Part shown: positions 1 through 10,632 of the stretch, piece after piece
How positions within the stretch are numbered: the stretch's first letter is position 1
Layout: every line of letters starts with the position of its first letter
Source of the DNA: Anaerolineales bacterium
GTDB taxonomy: Bacteria > Chloroflexota > Anaerolineae > Anaerolineales > UBA11858
DNA: 36,853 nt
Reading direction: 5' to 3'
NCBI GenBank assembly: GCA_018335275.1
Contig: JAGXKM010000012.1
Span: forward strand, 1-36,853
Program-made: the position numbers and the translations under genes
Notes under the pieces: model-generated
The model's database searches: none
What the model was told of the DNA's origin: nothing
What the model saw: the letters and a program-made list of their open reading frames with translations, nothing else

Positions 1-617
1 CCCAGATGGTCCATGGCCTCCCGCACGGTGTAAATCACTCCAAACCCGGTGGCTTCTGTCCGACCCAGGGATCCTCCCCCTCCGACCGGCTTCCCGGTAA
101 TCACCCCCGGGGTGTACTCGCCGGTCAGCTTTGAATATTGATCCATCATCCAGCCCATCATGCGGGGATTGGTCCCCACATCCGGAGCGGGTACATCCTG
201 GCGGGGGCCGATGTTGCGGTAAATTTTATCGATCCAGCCCCGGCACAGCCGTTCTTGCTCCGTGACGGAAAGCGTAGATGTATCTACCGCCACCCCACCC
301 TTTCCTCCTCCCAGGGGGATGTCCGCTACTGCGCACTTCCACGTCATCCACATGGCCAGGGCCCGGACTGTGTCCAGGGTCTCAGAGGGATGGAACCGGA
401 TGCCGCCTTTCGACGGTCCCCGGGCATCGTTGTGCTGAACACGGAAACCATAAAAGACTTTGATGGACCCATCATCCATGCGGACCGGGATTTGAAATCT
501 GAACTCTCGCATCGGACAGCGGAGCATGGAACAAACCTGCGGGTCCAGGTCCAGAAGTTCAGCCACATGGTCGAATTGGGCCTGAGCCATTTTATAAGCG
601 TTAATTTGTTCAGCCAT
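1..617 (-). CDS. gdhA: Glu/Leu/Phe/Val dehydrogenase (glutamate dehydrogenase), N-terminal part; truncated by window edge
   Basis: Minus-strand reading MAEQINAYKMAQAQFDHVAELLDLDPQV...GGIRFHPSETLDTVRALAMWMTWKCAVADIPLGGGKGGV...GVITGKPVGGGGSLGRTEATGFGV; typical Glu dehydrogenase motifs. Confidence 0.9.
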   Translation of the reverse strand, partial: MAEQINAYKMAQAQFDHVAELLDLDPQVCSMLRCPMREFRFQIPVRMDDGSIKVFYGFRVQHNDARGPSKGGIRFHPSETLDTVRALAMWMTWKCAVADIPLGGGKGGVAVDTSTLSVTEQERLCRGWIDKIYRNIGPRQDVPAPDVGTNPRMMGWMMDQYSKLTGEYTPGVITGKPVGGGGSLGRTEATGFGVIYTVREAMDHL

Positions 618-855
618 TTATTTGATCTCCTTCATGATTATTTAAACGACAGGCGGGTGCCCGGTACCGGCACCCGTCACCTATACTAAGATCGCTGCTT
701 GGCGCTGGACATTTCACAGCACACCTCTCATGATTCTTCATACTATACACTCAACATCCTATCATGGGTCATTTCACCAAGCAAGTGACTTCCCAACCGC
801 GGACATGTGACTTATATCACAAGAGACAGCGCGAGGATCCCACTCATTTCCAGCC

Positions 856-2019
856 TCAAGAATGGTTATTGAGAAAGCGACCCATACAGTGCACGGCTTT
901 CTCGATTTCCTCATAGGACGTAGCGTAGGAACAGCGCACAAATCCTTCACCTCCGGCACCAAAAGCTGATCCAGGGACCACAGCCACTTTCTCCTCCTCC
1001 AGCAGCTTCCGGGCAAACATGATTTCATCCATCCCGCTGACGGACACTTCCGGGAAGGCATAAAATGCGCCATGGGGTTCAAAGGTCTCCAGACCAATCG
1101 CGTTTAACCCGTTTACAATCAGTTTCCGCCGCCGGTTATATTCCGCACGCATTTCCTCTGCGTACTCTTGACCCGCTGTTAAAGCTTCCAGAGCGGCGAT
1201 CTGCGACATGGTCGGCGCGGACATGATCGTGTACTGGTGAATGCGCAGCAGGCCCTGCAGGATTTCCTCAGGAGCAGCTGCGTATCCCACGCGCCATCCG
1301 GTCATGGCAAAACTTTTAGAAAAACCACCCAACGTGATCGTCCGCTCTTTCATTCCCGGCAGGGAAGCAAAGCAAACATGTTCAACATCATAAACCAGGG
1401 TCTCATAAATTTCATCCGAGATGACTACCAGATCGTATCTTTCCGCGATGTCACTGATCTCCACCAGGGTTTCCCTGGACGCCACCACGCCGGTAGGGTT
1501 ATTCGGATATCCGATGAAAATCGCTTTCGTTTGAGATGTGACCGCTTCCTCTATCGCCTGAGGGTCAGGTTGGAACTGATCCTCAAACTTGCCCGGGACC
1601 TCCACAGGCGTTCCCCCTGCCAGGATGACTTCCGCCTGATAGGAAACAAAGCACGGGGTGGGGATGATGACCTCATCCCCGGGTTCAATGATCGCTGTCA
1701 ATGCCAAATAAAGGGCTTCTGAGACCCCAACGGTCACCAAGACTTCTTTGACCGGGTCGTAAATCACGTCATACGTATCCGTCAGATAGGAAGCGATCGC
1801 TTCCCGGAGTTCAAAGATTCCCGCATTGGAGGTGTAATGGGTTTCCCCCTCCTCCAGCGCCCGGATGCCCGCCTGCAAAATGGGTTCAGGGGTGATGAAA
1901 TCGGGTTCACCGATCCCTAAAGAGATCACGTCATCCATCGTAGCCACGATATCGAAGAACTCGCGAATACCGGAGGGCTTCAAGTTGGCTACGTTCTGGG
2001 CAAGGTACTTTTTGCTCAT
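856..2019 (-). CDS. PLP-dependent class I/II aminotransferase
   Basis: 387 aa ORF; YPNNPTG and GGFSKSFAMTGWRVGY (PLP lysine) motifs. Confidence 0.93.
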   Translation of the reverse strand: MSKKYLAQNVANLKPSGIREFFDIVATMDDVISLGIGEPDFITPEPILQAGIRALEEGETHYTSNAGIFELREAIASYLTDTYDVIYDPVKEVLVTVGVSEALYLALTAIIEPGDEVIIPTPCFVSYQAEVILAGGTPVEVPGKFEDQFQPDPQAIEEAVTSQTKAIFIGYPNNPTGVVASRETLVEISDIAERYDLVVISDEIYETLVYDVEHVCFASLPGMKERTITLGGFSKSFAMTGWRVGYAAAPEEILQGLLRIHQYTIMSAPTMSQIAALEALTAGQEYAEEMRAEYNRRRKLIVNGLNAIGLETFEPHGAFYAFPEVSVSGMDEIMFARKLLEEEKVAVVPGSAFGAGGEGFVRCSYATSYEEIEKAVHCMGRFLNNHS

Positions 2020-2070
2020 CTTTTCTCCTTGATAGATGCTCTTCTCCAGCCCGAGCGTCAGACTCCCAGC

Positions 2071-3084
2071 TCAAACATCAATGAGACAGTCATCTCCGAT
2101 ATTTATCGAGGAGGCTTCTCCATTGACCTTCGCGTTTTGACCGATCAACGAACCCTCAAGCGCAGCATGGATGACCTGGCTGTTCTTCTCGATAACCGAA
2201 TTTTGGATCACACAACCCTGGATGACGCAGCCCGGTCCGATGGCGACATGGGGTCCAAGCACGCTTGCATCCACCTCGGCCTCAGGATGAATGTAAACGG
2301 GTGGGATCATCTCAACACCCTCTCTTTGAGCAGCTGCTTCGGAATTGTCATGGCCGTGGTCCAGCAGGTACCGATTCGTCTCTAATAAAGCCTCCGGGGT
2401 GCCCGCATCCAGCCACACGCTGACCTTTTCAGTGCGCATCCTTAAATCATATTCGTCGAGCATAATATTGATAGCATCTGCCAAAAAATATTCGCCCTTT
2501 AGTTTGATGTCTTTTTCGATTTGCTCTTCGATCGCCTCCACCAGAAGTTCACCTTGCGAGAAATAGTAAAATCCGACAACGGCCAAATTATTGTCCATCG
2601 ATTTTGGTTTCTCAATCAAGCGGGACACCATCCCATCCTCGCCGACTTCTGCCACCCCGAATCGACGCGGATCAGGAACAGGCTTCACCCAGGCGACGAT
2701 ATCGGACTCTTCCCCTTCCAGAAAAGAAAGATCTGTTTCGAGCAGGGTATCCGCAAATACCATCAGCATCGGCCCCTGAAGGTGTTCTCGCGCCAGATAA
2801 AGGGCATGAGACTGCCCTAACATTTCCTCCTGCCTGACATAATCCACCTTGAGATCAGGGTATTCTTCGTCCATGAAGGTTTTGATCTTATCACCCAGAT
2901 AGCCCACGATGAAAACATATTCCACAAGGGTCGAATCCGGCAGTGTATTGAACATGTTCAAAACATGCCCTATCACGCTCTTATCTGCCATGCGCATGAT
3001 CTGTTTTGGTCGGCTCCAGGTTTGAGGCCGGAGGCGAGTGCCTAACCCAGCCATCGGAATTACGATCTTTAATGTCTCTGACAT
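2071..3084 (-). CDS. Sugar-phosphate nucleotidyltransferase (glucose-1-phosphate thymidylyl/uridylyltransferase-like with C-terminal left-handed beta-helix)
   Basis: MSETLKIVIPMAGLGTRLRPQTWSRPKQ nucleotidyltransferase signature; C-terminal hexapeptide-like repeats; start set at internal Met preceded by a purine-rich RBS. Confidence 0.88.
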   Translation of the reverse strand: MSETLKIVIPMAGLGTRLRPQTWSRPKQIMRMADKSVIGHVLNMFNTLPDSTLVEYVFIVGYLGDKIKTFMDEEYPDLKVDYVRQEEMLGQSHALYLAREHLQGPMLMVFADTLLETDLSFLEGEESDIVAWVKPVPDPRRFGVAEVGEDGMVSRLIEKPKSMDNNLAVVGFYYFSQGELLVEAIEEQIEKDIKLKGEYFLADAINIMLDEYDLRMRTEKVSVWLDAGTPEALLETNRYLLDHGHDNSEAAAQREGVEMIPPVYIHPEAEVDASVLGPHVAIGPGCVIQGCVIQNSVIEKNSQVIHAALEGSLIGQNAKVNGEASSINIGDDCLIDV

Positions 3085-3232
3085 AATTTCTCTTTCCCCT
3101 CCATAACAATCAAAAACTTTGGACAATCATTATACCTGAGCCAGGTCATCCCAGGTACTGACAAAATGCTTAACCGGGACCTGGAAAGCAGTCCGATTCC
3201 ATCTGGTCATGATCACCGATACTCTGTCCACC

Positions 3233-4936
3233 TCAGATTACAGCTTCAAATTCCTGGAGTTTCCCTTCGATGAGGTCTATAGCGGACCCCAGGGTTTCGG
3301 CGTCAAAAGCGAATTTCACACCCGCTGCAGCATACAAATCCGGCAAAGAGGCCGTTCCTCCCAACCCCAAGGATTGGCGATACTTGCGCAGCGCATCCCG
3401 CTCATCATTCAGAGCGTTTTCCCACAGCTGAACTGCCCCCAGCAAGGATAACCCGTATTCGATGTAATAAAATGGAGCGCGATGGATGTGCAGTTTTCGC
3501 TGCCAACCGGTCTCTTTTACATCCTGCAGGTCATCCCAGTCAATGGCGGGCAGGAAACGGTCAACCAGCTCTGACCATTTCTGATCACAAGATGCTGGGT
3601 CAGAGGCTTGTTGGTGATGTTGATACACCCAGTGTTGAAAAGCGACCACAACCGCCATGTAGGGCCAGAAAAGCAGTTTGTTTTCCAAATGACCACGGCG
3701 ATAACGAGCGCTCTCCTCCTCCGTGAAAAACCCCCCTTCTCCTTCAGGGATGTAACGCGACGTTAACAGCTCCATCGCTGTAGAAGCCACTTCTCCAAAT
3801 TCCAGACCCGTATGCCATTGGTGAATGTACGGCAACTGGGTTCTCTCAAAGACATGGAAGGCGTGTCCGCTTTCGTGGAATAACGTGCGCACATCCGTGG
3901 CCAGGCCCACTGCGTTCATGAAGATAAAGGGCCGTTTTTGGGTCGGAAAAGACGTGCAGAACGCGCCGGGACCCTTTCCCTGGCGGTTGACCAAGTCAAG
4001 CAGGTTTTCCTCCCGCATTAAATCAAAATACTTTCCCAGCTTGGGATCCAATTTTCTGTAGATGCCCGATACCCGCGAGGTAAATTCATCCTCGGTTTCA
4101 AAGGCCTTTAAGACCGGAAAATCCATCGTGGAGCGGTTATTAATCACATCCCAAGGCCGGAGCCTTTCCAGCCCCATTCGCTCCTGATATCGATCGTACA
4201 CCCGGGCTGCGGCAGGGACGACCACCTCCTCAACAGCGTCCACGAACTGCAAACTGTCCGCCGGTTCGTAATCCAGGCGGGTCCGCTTCTGCCAGCTGAA
4301 GTCCCGGTAGTCTTCTTTATCCGCGTTTTCCGCCAACTGCAGACGGACCTCCATGAGCTTCCCCCAGATCTCATTGACCTTTTCTCGATCTTCCAACTGC
4401 CTGTCAGACAGCAAACGCCATAATTCTTCCCGTGTTTTTCGTTCAGGCGTTTGCAGTTTTGATTTCAACTGCACGAGGGTTCGTTCCTCGCCTTTCCACT
4501 CCACAGACTGGGCGCCGAAAACTTTGTTATATTGCAGGCCGAGCTTGTACTCTTCTGTAAGCAAAGGCAGGTTCTCTTCTCGGAAAAGCTCTGCTTTTAC
4601 CCGCATTTTTTTGAGGGGAATTTCCATGCCATCCGGCCTCAACCCGCTTGCCAATAATTTTTCCTTCAATACCTGATCAGCCGCTTCCGCCGGTGGAAAC
4701 ACTTCATCCAGGTAGATATGAAAGTCCTCTTCTGCCTCTTCATCCTGGGTGTCAAGGCTCGTCGCTAACTGCAGTCGAGCATACCGTTCGCTGATCAACT
4801 CCCGGAGTGAAGACCAATCCTTCAACCATTTCTCCACATTCCTGTGATTGAGATCACGTGTTTTCAATGCTTCGTAGATCGGTTCTATCTCCTCCCAACT
4901 CATATTCATAAAGTCTTTCATATCGGGCAGCTTCAT
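3233..4936 (-). CDS. M3 family oligoendopeptidase
   Basis: 567 aa; FHESGHAFH (HExxH zinc motif) in M3 context. Confidence 0.92.
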   Translation of the reverse strand: MKLPDMKDFMNMSWEEIEPIYEALKTRDLNHRNVEKWLKDWSSLRELISERYARLQLATSLDTQDEEAEEDFHIYLDEVFPPAEAADQVLKEKLLASGLRPDGMEIPLKKMRVKAELFREENLPLLTEEYKLGLQYNKVFGAQSVEWKGEERTLVQLKSKLQTPERKTREELWRLLSDRQLEDREKVNEIWGKLMEVRLQLAENADKEDYRDFSWQKRTRLDYEPADSLQFVDAVEEVVVPAAARVYDRYQERMGLERLRPWDVINNRSTMDFPVLKAFETEDEFTSRVSGIYRKLDPKLGKYFDLMREENLLDLVNRQGKGPGAFCTSFPTQKRPFIFMNAVGLATDVRTLFHESGHAFHVFERTQLPYIHQWHTGLEFGEVASTAMELLTSRYIPEGEGGFFTEEESARYRRGHLENKLLFWPYMAVVVAFQHWVYQHHQQASDPASCDQKWSELVDRFLPAIDWDDLQDVKETGWQRKLHIHRAPFYYIEYGLSLLGAVQLWENALNDERDALRKYRQSLGLGGTASLPDLYAAAGVKFAFDAETLGSAIDLIEGKLQEFEAVI

Positions 4937-5150
4937 TTTCCTCTCCTAAATTTTCCTCGTCTCAGCGGTAAGCTCAACTATTGCTTGAGAAACAGCATTT
5001 AGTACCTGGTGAATACCAGAAAAGAATCCATGAAGATGGAGATTCTTCCCTGACCGCAGGGTCTCTGGAACGGCCTGTACCCTTGCCGGCCTCTTCTTCT
5101 GTCAAACAAGTGATTACTTATTAAATCCCCATTGGCGGAGAAAGGCCCAC

Positions 5151-5591
5151 TCATTCAGCTTCTTGATCATTCGCGGCGCTCTGATCCTCGTCAGATTCTT
5201 CTTCCGCTGCCTCCCCGGATTCCTCCTCCATCTCAATTTTACCCCGCAGGTAAGCCCCCTCCTCCGTGGAGAAAGAAGATGTGACCACATTTCCCCAGAC
5301 GCGTCCCGTGCTCCGGATCTCCACCCGGTCGGCTTTGATGTCGCTGCGGACAGCTCCGGCGATGATCACAGTATGCGCCTGAATGCCTTCGCTTGTGATG
5401 CGGCCCTTCCGATCCACGACAATCAGGCCGTCAATCTGCATTGATCCCTCGAATGCCCCTTCCACGCGCACCCCTCCTTCTCCCGACAGCTCTCCTTTCC
5501 AACTCATATCCGGACCCAGCACAGAAGTCACGCGCTTTTGGTCGGAAGACGCTTCAAGCTTTTGTGATGATTCCTCTTTTTTCTTAAACAT
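5151..5591 (-). CDS. Bactofilin (polymer-forming cytoskeletal protein)
   Basis: SWKGELSGEGGVRVEGAFEGSMQIDGLIVVDRKGRI... bactofilin repeats with acidic C-terminal tail. Confidence 0.85.
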   Translation of the reverse strand: MFKKKEESSQKLEASSDQKRVTSVLGPDMSWKGELSGEGGVRVEGAFEGSMQIDGLIVVDRKGRITSEGIQAHTVIIAGAVRSDIKADRVEIRSTGRVWGNVVTSSFSTEEGAYLRGKIEMEEESGEAAEEESDEDQSAANDQEAE

Positions 5592-5645
5592 AGGTACCCC
5601 GCGATAATTCTAAGTTTTTTTAAATAAACGGGCTGAAATAAAAGT

Positions 5646-6233
5646 TCACTCCTGGACCGCAAACCGCCAGGGGACGCTTTTCCACGGTTCAGGGACGGAG
5701 TTTAAGCCGATCCGGGGGGTTGCATGGACCCGGCGCTCAGGAATATCAATCCCGCGTTCCAGGAAAAGCGCAGATTCTGGGCTGCAGGTATCCTCACCGT
5801 TAAAACGGCCATCCACCCTCAAGGCTTGACAGAGCTTTGCCGGGCCGTCCGTCCAATGCTCTTTGAGCTGCCCATCCCTCCTCTCTCCCATGAGATCTAA
5901 ACCTTCCTCGGGTTCCAACCCCCGGATGAGCACCGCGCCTGGAAAACCCTCATCTTCGGTGACCACGTTCAATAACCAGTGCATGCCGTAGATAAAATAC
6001 ACATAAGCCACTCCCGGTGGGCCGTACATCACTGCGGTGCGCTCTGTAGGCCCGGCCCGACAATGACACCCCTGGTCATCTTCTCCCCGGTAAGCTTCCG
6101 TTTCCACGATCATCCCCGAGACCCGCTTTCCCCCCTCCTCGAGTCGGACCAACCGGGCACCCAACAGGTCGCGCGCCACATCTACAGTGTGCCGCGCAAA
6201 AAAAGATCTTGGCAAACGGTTCGATTCTGGCAT
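5646..6233 (-). CDS. DNA-3-methyladenine glycosylase (AAG/MPG family)
   Basis: MPESNRLPRSFFARHTVDVARDLLGARLVRL...ETEAYRGEDDQGCH...GVAYVYFIYGMHWLLNVVT; start chosen at internal Met because the upstream extension overlaps the divergent guaB region. Confidence 0.9.
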   Translation of the reverse strand: MPESNRLPRSFFARHTVDVARDLLGARLVRLEEGGKRVSGMIVETEAYRGEDDQGCHCRAGPTERTAVMYGPPGVAYVYFIYGMHWLLNVVTEDEGFPGAVLIRGLEPEEGLDLMGERRDGQLKEHWTDGPAKLCQALRVDGRFNGEDTCSPESALFLERGIDIPERRVHATPRIGLNSVPEPWKSVPWRFAVQE

Positions 6234-6296
6234 ATAGATATTGTACAATAAGCATGGCAAGCAAACGAGATCAATCACCAGTACCAGATAAGAAGG

Positions 6297-7748
6297 ATGA
6301 GAACCATGAACGTACGCTCCCAACCTGGATTGACATTTGATGACGTTTTATTGGTGCCCCAGCGGTCTCATATCCGCAGTCGGGCCAACGTTGACATTTC
6401 CACCCTCCTTGTCCCGGGGATTAAACTGGCCATCCCGGTCATCAGCTCCAACATGGACACGGTCACGGAATCGGAGATGGCCATCGCCATGGCGCATGCA
6501 GGGGGTTTGGGCATTATCCACCGTTTTCTACCCATCGAAGAGCAGGCAGAAGAAGTTCGGAAAGTCAAACGTTCAGAGAGTTTTGTCGTCGAAAACCCCA
6601 TCACGATCCAACCCGACGACGACATAGCGGAAGCGAAAGAGATCATGTCCCGGTCGGACATCGGGGGCTTGGTGGTAACCGACAAGGACGGACACTTGCT
6701 TGGAGTAGTCACATCCCGGGATTTGCTTTTAGCTCCTGAAGGATCCCTGCAGGTGGGAGAAGTCATGACGCCCCGATCCGAAGTTGTGGTTGCTTCCACG
6801 CAGGAGCCCATTAAAGACGCCCGGAAAACACTCCACAAACACCGCATTGAAAAGCTTCCCCTGGTGGATGAACAGGATATAGTACAGGGGTTAATCACCG
6901 CTCAGGACATCGTTAAACTCCAGAAGCACCCCCAGGCGACAAAGGATGATAAGGGTCAGCTGATCGTCGGCGTCGCGGTGGGCGTAAGATCAGAAGACCA
7001 CCACCGGGCCCAAGCCTGCATCGAAGCAGGAGCGGACGTCTTGGTCGTCGATGTCGCCCACGGGCATGCCGACCACACCATCGAGATGGTGAAAAGCCTC
7101 AAAAAACGGCACGCCATCCCCGTTATCGCCGGCAACGTGGCCACAGCGGCCGGCGTCCGAGATCTGGTTGAAGCGGGGGCAGATGCAGTCAAAGTGGGCG
7201 TTGGAGCAGGTTCCATTTGCATCACGCGGGTGGTGACCGGTTTTGGCGTCCCCCAGCTGACAGCCATTGCGGACTGCGCGGAGGAAGCCCAAAAACTGGG
7301 CGTACCGATCATCGCTGACGGGGGCATTCGCAAATCGGGAGATATCTCAAAAGCCATCGCGGCCGGGGCAAGCACAGTTATGCTGGGCAGCTTGCTGGCG
7401 GGCACAGACGAAAGCCCCGGGGCCACAGTCATCCGCGATGGGCAGCAGCAGAAGGTCGTGCGCGGGATGGCCTCACTCTCCGCAAACGTCGACCGCAAGA
7501 CCATGGACCCGGATAACGAAGAAGAAGAGATCGATTACGGAGAAGTGGTGCCGGAAGGTGTGGAAGCCGTGGTCCCTTACCGCGGATCCGCGGCAGATAT
7601 CCTGCACCAATTACTCGGCGGTTTGCGCTCTGGTATGAGTTATGCTGGGGCAGATAACATCCCCTCTTTCTGGGAAAAAGCAGAATTTATTCAGATCACC
7701 CCAGCCGGCAAACAGGAATCAGGGGTGCATGACGTGGACGTGCTGTAA
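6297..7748 (+). CDS. guaB: Inosine-5'-monophosphate dehydrogenase
   Basis: [10 protein letters not shown] start, two CBS domains, GAGSICITR active-site loop; start may be 6306. Confidence 0.95.
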   Translation: MRTMNVRSQPGLTFDDVLLVPQRSHIRSRANVDISTLLVPGIKLAIPVISSNMDTVTESEMAIAMAHAGGLGIIHRFLPIEEQAEEVRKVKRSESFVVENPITIQPDDDIAEAKEIMSRSDIGGLVVTDKDGHLLGVVTSRDLLLAPEGSLQVGEVMTPRSEVVVASTQEPIKDARKTLHKHRIEKLPLVDEQDIVQGLITAQDIVKLQKHPQATKDDKGQLIVGVAVGVRSEDHHRAQACIEAGADVLVVDVAHGHADHTIEMVKSLKKRHAIPVIAGNVATAAGVRDLVEAGADAVKVGVGAGSICITRVVTGFGVPQLTAIADCAEEAQKLGVPIIADGGIRKSGDISKAIAAGASTVMLGSLLAGTDESPGATVIRDGQQQKVVRGMASLSANVDRKTMDPDNEEEEIDYGEVVPEGVEAVVPYRGSAADILHQLLGGLRSGMSYAGADNIPSFWEKAEFIQITPAGKQESGVHDVDVL

Positions 7749-7764
7749 AACTGTTTGGTTCCTA

Positions 7765-8685
7765 TTAAAAACGGGGGTCGCGCTTCAGGGTTAGCCTCAA
7801 CCCTTCCCGGAGGGAAATCTGCGGTTCATAATCCAATAATTCTCGAGCCCTTGTGATATCAGCCCGCATGCGTTTCACGCCCCCATCTGATTTGGGATTG
7901 TGCACAACTTCAGGCTCCCCGTCCGTGACCTCGAGAACCAGATCAGCAAGTTCGGTGACGCTCACTTCGGTCCCGCTTCCCACATTGATGATCTCCCCGT
8001 CCACTTCATCAGCGCTCGCTGCTCTGGACATGGCCCGGACGACATCATCCACATACACAAAATCCCGCGTTTGATCTCCGCTGTTGTGGATGACCAGGGT
8101 CCCCTCCTGCACAGCTTGTTTCAGATAATTTGGAATCACCGGAGGGTGGGCAGGCGGCAAATGCTGACCCTGACCGTAGGCGTTGAAGATCCGCAGGGTG
8201 ACCGTTTCGATCTCCCATAATTTCCCGATGGTCCGCACATAATACTCGGCCGACAATTTGGAAACCGCATAAGGGGAGTCCGGATGAGGACGAAGATCTT
8301 CAGAGAGAGGCTGCTTTTTCTGGGATCCATATACCGCGCCGGAAGAAGTGAAAACCACGCGCCTTACCCCCACGTCGCGCATCGCCTCCATGAGACTCAC
8401 CGTCCCTCCCACATTGGTCTCGTTGTACTCCCGCGGATAGAGGATGGATTCCTGGACAGAGACGCGGGCAGCCAGATGGAAGACACACTCCACATCCTGC
8501 AGCAGCGTCCACAACTTAGGCCTGTCCATGACATCCCCCCGGGTGAAGAGCACATCTTCATGTACTGCCTCCTCTTTACCCGTGGACAGGTCGTCCAGAC
8601 CCCGGACTTCGTGGCCTTGTCTTATTAAATGCGCGCCAAGGGCAGACCCTAAAAACCCGGCTGCTCCAGTAATTAACACTTTCAT
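7765..8685 (-). CDS. NAD-dependent epimerase/dehydratase (UDP-glucose 4-epimerase-like)
   Basis: MKVLITGAAGFLGSALGAHL Rossmann motif, SSGAVYG and YAVSKLSAE motifs. Confidence 0.92.
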   Translation of the reverse strand: MKVLITGAAGFLGSALGAHLIRQGHEVRGLDDLSTGKEEAVHEDVLFTRGDVMDRPKLWTLLQDVECVFHLAARVSVQESILYPREYNETNVGGTVSLMEAMRDVGVRRVVFTSSGAVYGSQKKQPLSEDLRPHPDSPYAVSKLSAEYYVRTIGKLWEIETVTLRIFNAYGQGQHLPPAHPPVIPNYLKQAVQEGTLVIHNSGDQTRDFVYVDDVVRAMSRAASADEVDGEIINVGSGTEVSVTELADLVLEVTDGEPEVVHNPKSDGGVKRMRADITRARELLDYEPQISLREGLRLTLKRDPRF

Positions 8686-9011
8686 CGATTAACGAACGAT
8701 CCTCTCACTAGTCAAAGCCTCCAAATTATAGCACGCCCCGGATGAAAATGAATTAAGATTCATCCCAGATCCCGTAGAATAAATGACCATCATTTAGTAC
8801 AATACATGGTCAGCGAGGTTATCCTTCATCATCACCTCGGGCGCATATTATAAGCAGTCCTCTGGCTCTGTGTAAACCCATTGGGGAATGAAAAGGATGA
8901 GGGAATGGATCTTAAAACAGTTTTCCATGGGTTTTATGCCAGGAAACCAGACGCCACCAGCATTTGTTATCATGAGTAAAAGCCCCACTAAGTGAACCTC
9001 TTGGGCGAACT

Positions 9012-9575
9012 ATGTCCGACCCATTGGCGAAAATTCATCAAGCGGGATCTAATTCTAATCACAACAGAGAAGACCTTATGTTTAAAGACATCCTTTCTCG
9101 AATCCAAAGAAATCACGGTTTGGAACACGCCACATTAAATTTGCTTCACGCCCGCTACCCCCAACGGCCCTTTGCCGGACATTCTGATCTTGGTGGTTTC
9201 TGGATTGTGGGGGAGATCACTGCACCGCAGCTCACGGAAGTCGTCAAAGACGCCTTAGAGCAACTCCAATCAGGAAGGCAGAATTTAGCCTTACACGACA
9301 ACTGCGGCACCAACCTGCTCACCTCCGGAATGCTGGCCGGCCTCGCTGGAGCAGCGGCTTTGATCGGCGTCGGGGACAAACGCCGCCAAAAACTCAGCCG
9401 GATCCCTCTCATCATCAGCCTGGCGACGATCGGTCTGGTGCTTTCTCGCCCGCTGGGACGGTTTCTCCAAAAACACGTCACCACCAGCGGAGACCCCGGG
9501 AGCCTGCAAATTCGAAAAGTCCTCACCCACCAACAGGGCCAACTCACTGCCCACCGTGTCCAAACTCAGGGTTAA
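9012..9575 (+). CDS. DUF6391-like conserved protein with hydrophobic segments
   Basis: NHGLEHATLNLLHARYPQRPFAGHSDLGGFWIVGEI; TM-like segments; start may be 9078 (MFKDILSR). Confidence 0.7.
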   Translation: MSDPLAKIHQAGSNSNHNREDLMFKDILSRIQRNHGLEHATLNLLHARYPQRPFAGHSDLGGFWIVGEITAPQLTEVVKDALEQLQSGRQNLALHDNCGTNLLTSGMLAGLAGAAALIGVGDKRRQKLSRIPLIISLATIGLVLSRPLGRFLQKHVTTSGDPGSLQIRKVLTHQQGQLTAHRVQTQG

Positions 9576-9578
9576 AGC

Positions 9579-10562
9579 ATGAGCAACGTTTCTCCTACAA
9601 TCTACATTCTGCACGGGGAAGATGAATTTGCCATTCAGGAACTCATCAACCAAAAACTGAAACCCCTGATGGGGGACTCCGCCAATGCGGAAATGAACAT
9701 CACCACATTGGACGGCAAAGAGATTACCCCAAGCGCACTGGAATCAGAAACCCACGCCATGCCCTTCCTCACCGAGCGCCGCATGGTCATCCTTTCCCAT
9801 CCTTTGCCGCTGGGGAAAAAGGCAGAAAATCGGAAAAAATTCTTATCCCTCCTGGAAGGGATTCCGGAGACCACCGCCTGCATACTGAAGATCAATAAAC
9901 ACCTGGAAAAAGACCATTGGCTGCTGCAATGGGCCCAGAACCATCCTTCGCTGACTTGGCAGAAATCTCTCCCGCTGCCCAAGGGACAAAACATGACCAG
10001 CTGGATTCAGAACAGGGCTCAGGCCCACGGGGGAGAATTTTCCCATCAGGCCGCTCACCTCCTGGCTAATTATGTCAGCGAGGACCCGCGTCTGGCCTCC
10101 CAGGAAATAGAAAAATTAATCACCTATACGAATTTTGAGCGCAAGGTCACAGAGGAGGATGTTCGGACTCTGACAGCTGATGTGCGGCAAGGGGATATTT
10201 TCGCCATGGTAGACGCAATCAGCGTGGGGGACGGGGAAACCGCCATGCGCATGCTCCGCCGCCAATTACAAGAAAAATCCCCCCTCCCCCTCTTCGGGAT
10301 GATCGTCCGCCAATTCCGCCTCCTGATCCAAGTCAAAGAGATTCTGGATCAGGACCCAGACCGGGATCGCTTCAGCATCGCCAACCAGCTGGATATCCAT
10401 CCCTACCCCATCAAAAAAATCATCCCCCAAACCAGACGCTTCACGCTTCCCCAGTTGGAAAGGATATACCACCAATTGTCCGACATGGACGCAGCCATGA
10501 AAACCGGACAATTGGACCAAGAATTGGCCTTAGATCTGCTTGTCGCGGCCTTAACTCGATGA
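9579..10562 (+). CDS. holA: DNA polymerase III subunit delta
   Basis: IYILHGEDEFAIQELI...; HolA-like layout, 327 aa, C-terminal LALDLLVAALTR. Confidence 0.87.
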   Translation: MSNVSPTIYILHGEDEFAIQELINQKLKPLMGDSANAEMNITTLDGKEITPSALESETHAMPFLTERRMVILSHPLPLGKKAENRKKFLSLLEGIPETTACILKINKHLEKDHWLLQWAQNHPSLTWQKSLPLPKGQNMTSWIQNRAQAHGGEFSHQAAHLLANYVSEDPRLASQEIEKLITYTNFERKVTEEDVRTLTADVRQGDIFAMVDAISVGDGETAMRMLRRQLQEKSPLPLFGMIVRQFRLLIQVKEILDQDPDRDRFSIANQLDIHPYPIKKIIPQTRRFTLPQLERIYHQLSDMDAAMKTGQLDQELALDLLVAALTR

Positions 10563-10632
10563 AACCCCGCGGAATCGTTCACTTACACCTCCCATTACCC
10601 AAAGGGAGAATGGAGTTCCTTTAAAACCCGTC

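Noticed and set aside
654-676. Hairpin CGGGTGCC-CGGTACC-GGCACCCG between aminotransferase and gdhA as a terminator
   Set aside because: Stem is real but not followed by a T-run; function unclear, so not listed as a feature.
1237-1722. 161-aa plus-strand ORF inside the aminotransferase
   Set aside because: Antisense shadow ORF of a clear aminotransferase gene.
6956-7504. 182-aa antisense ORF inside guaB
   Set aside because: High-GC antisense open frame with no family motifs; guaB is certain.
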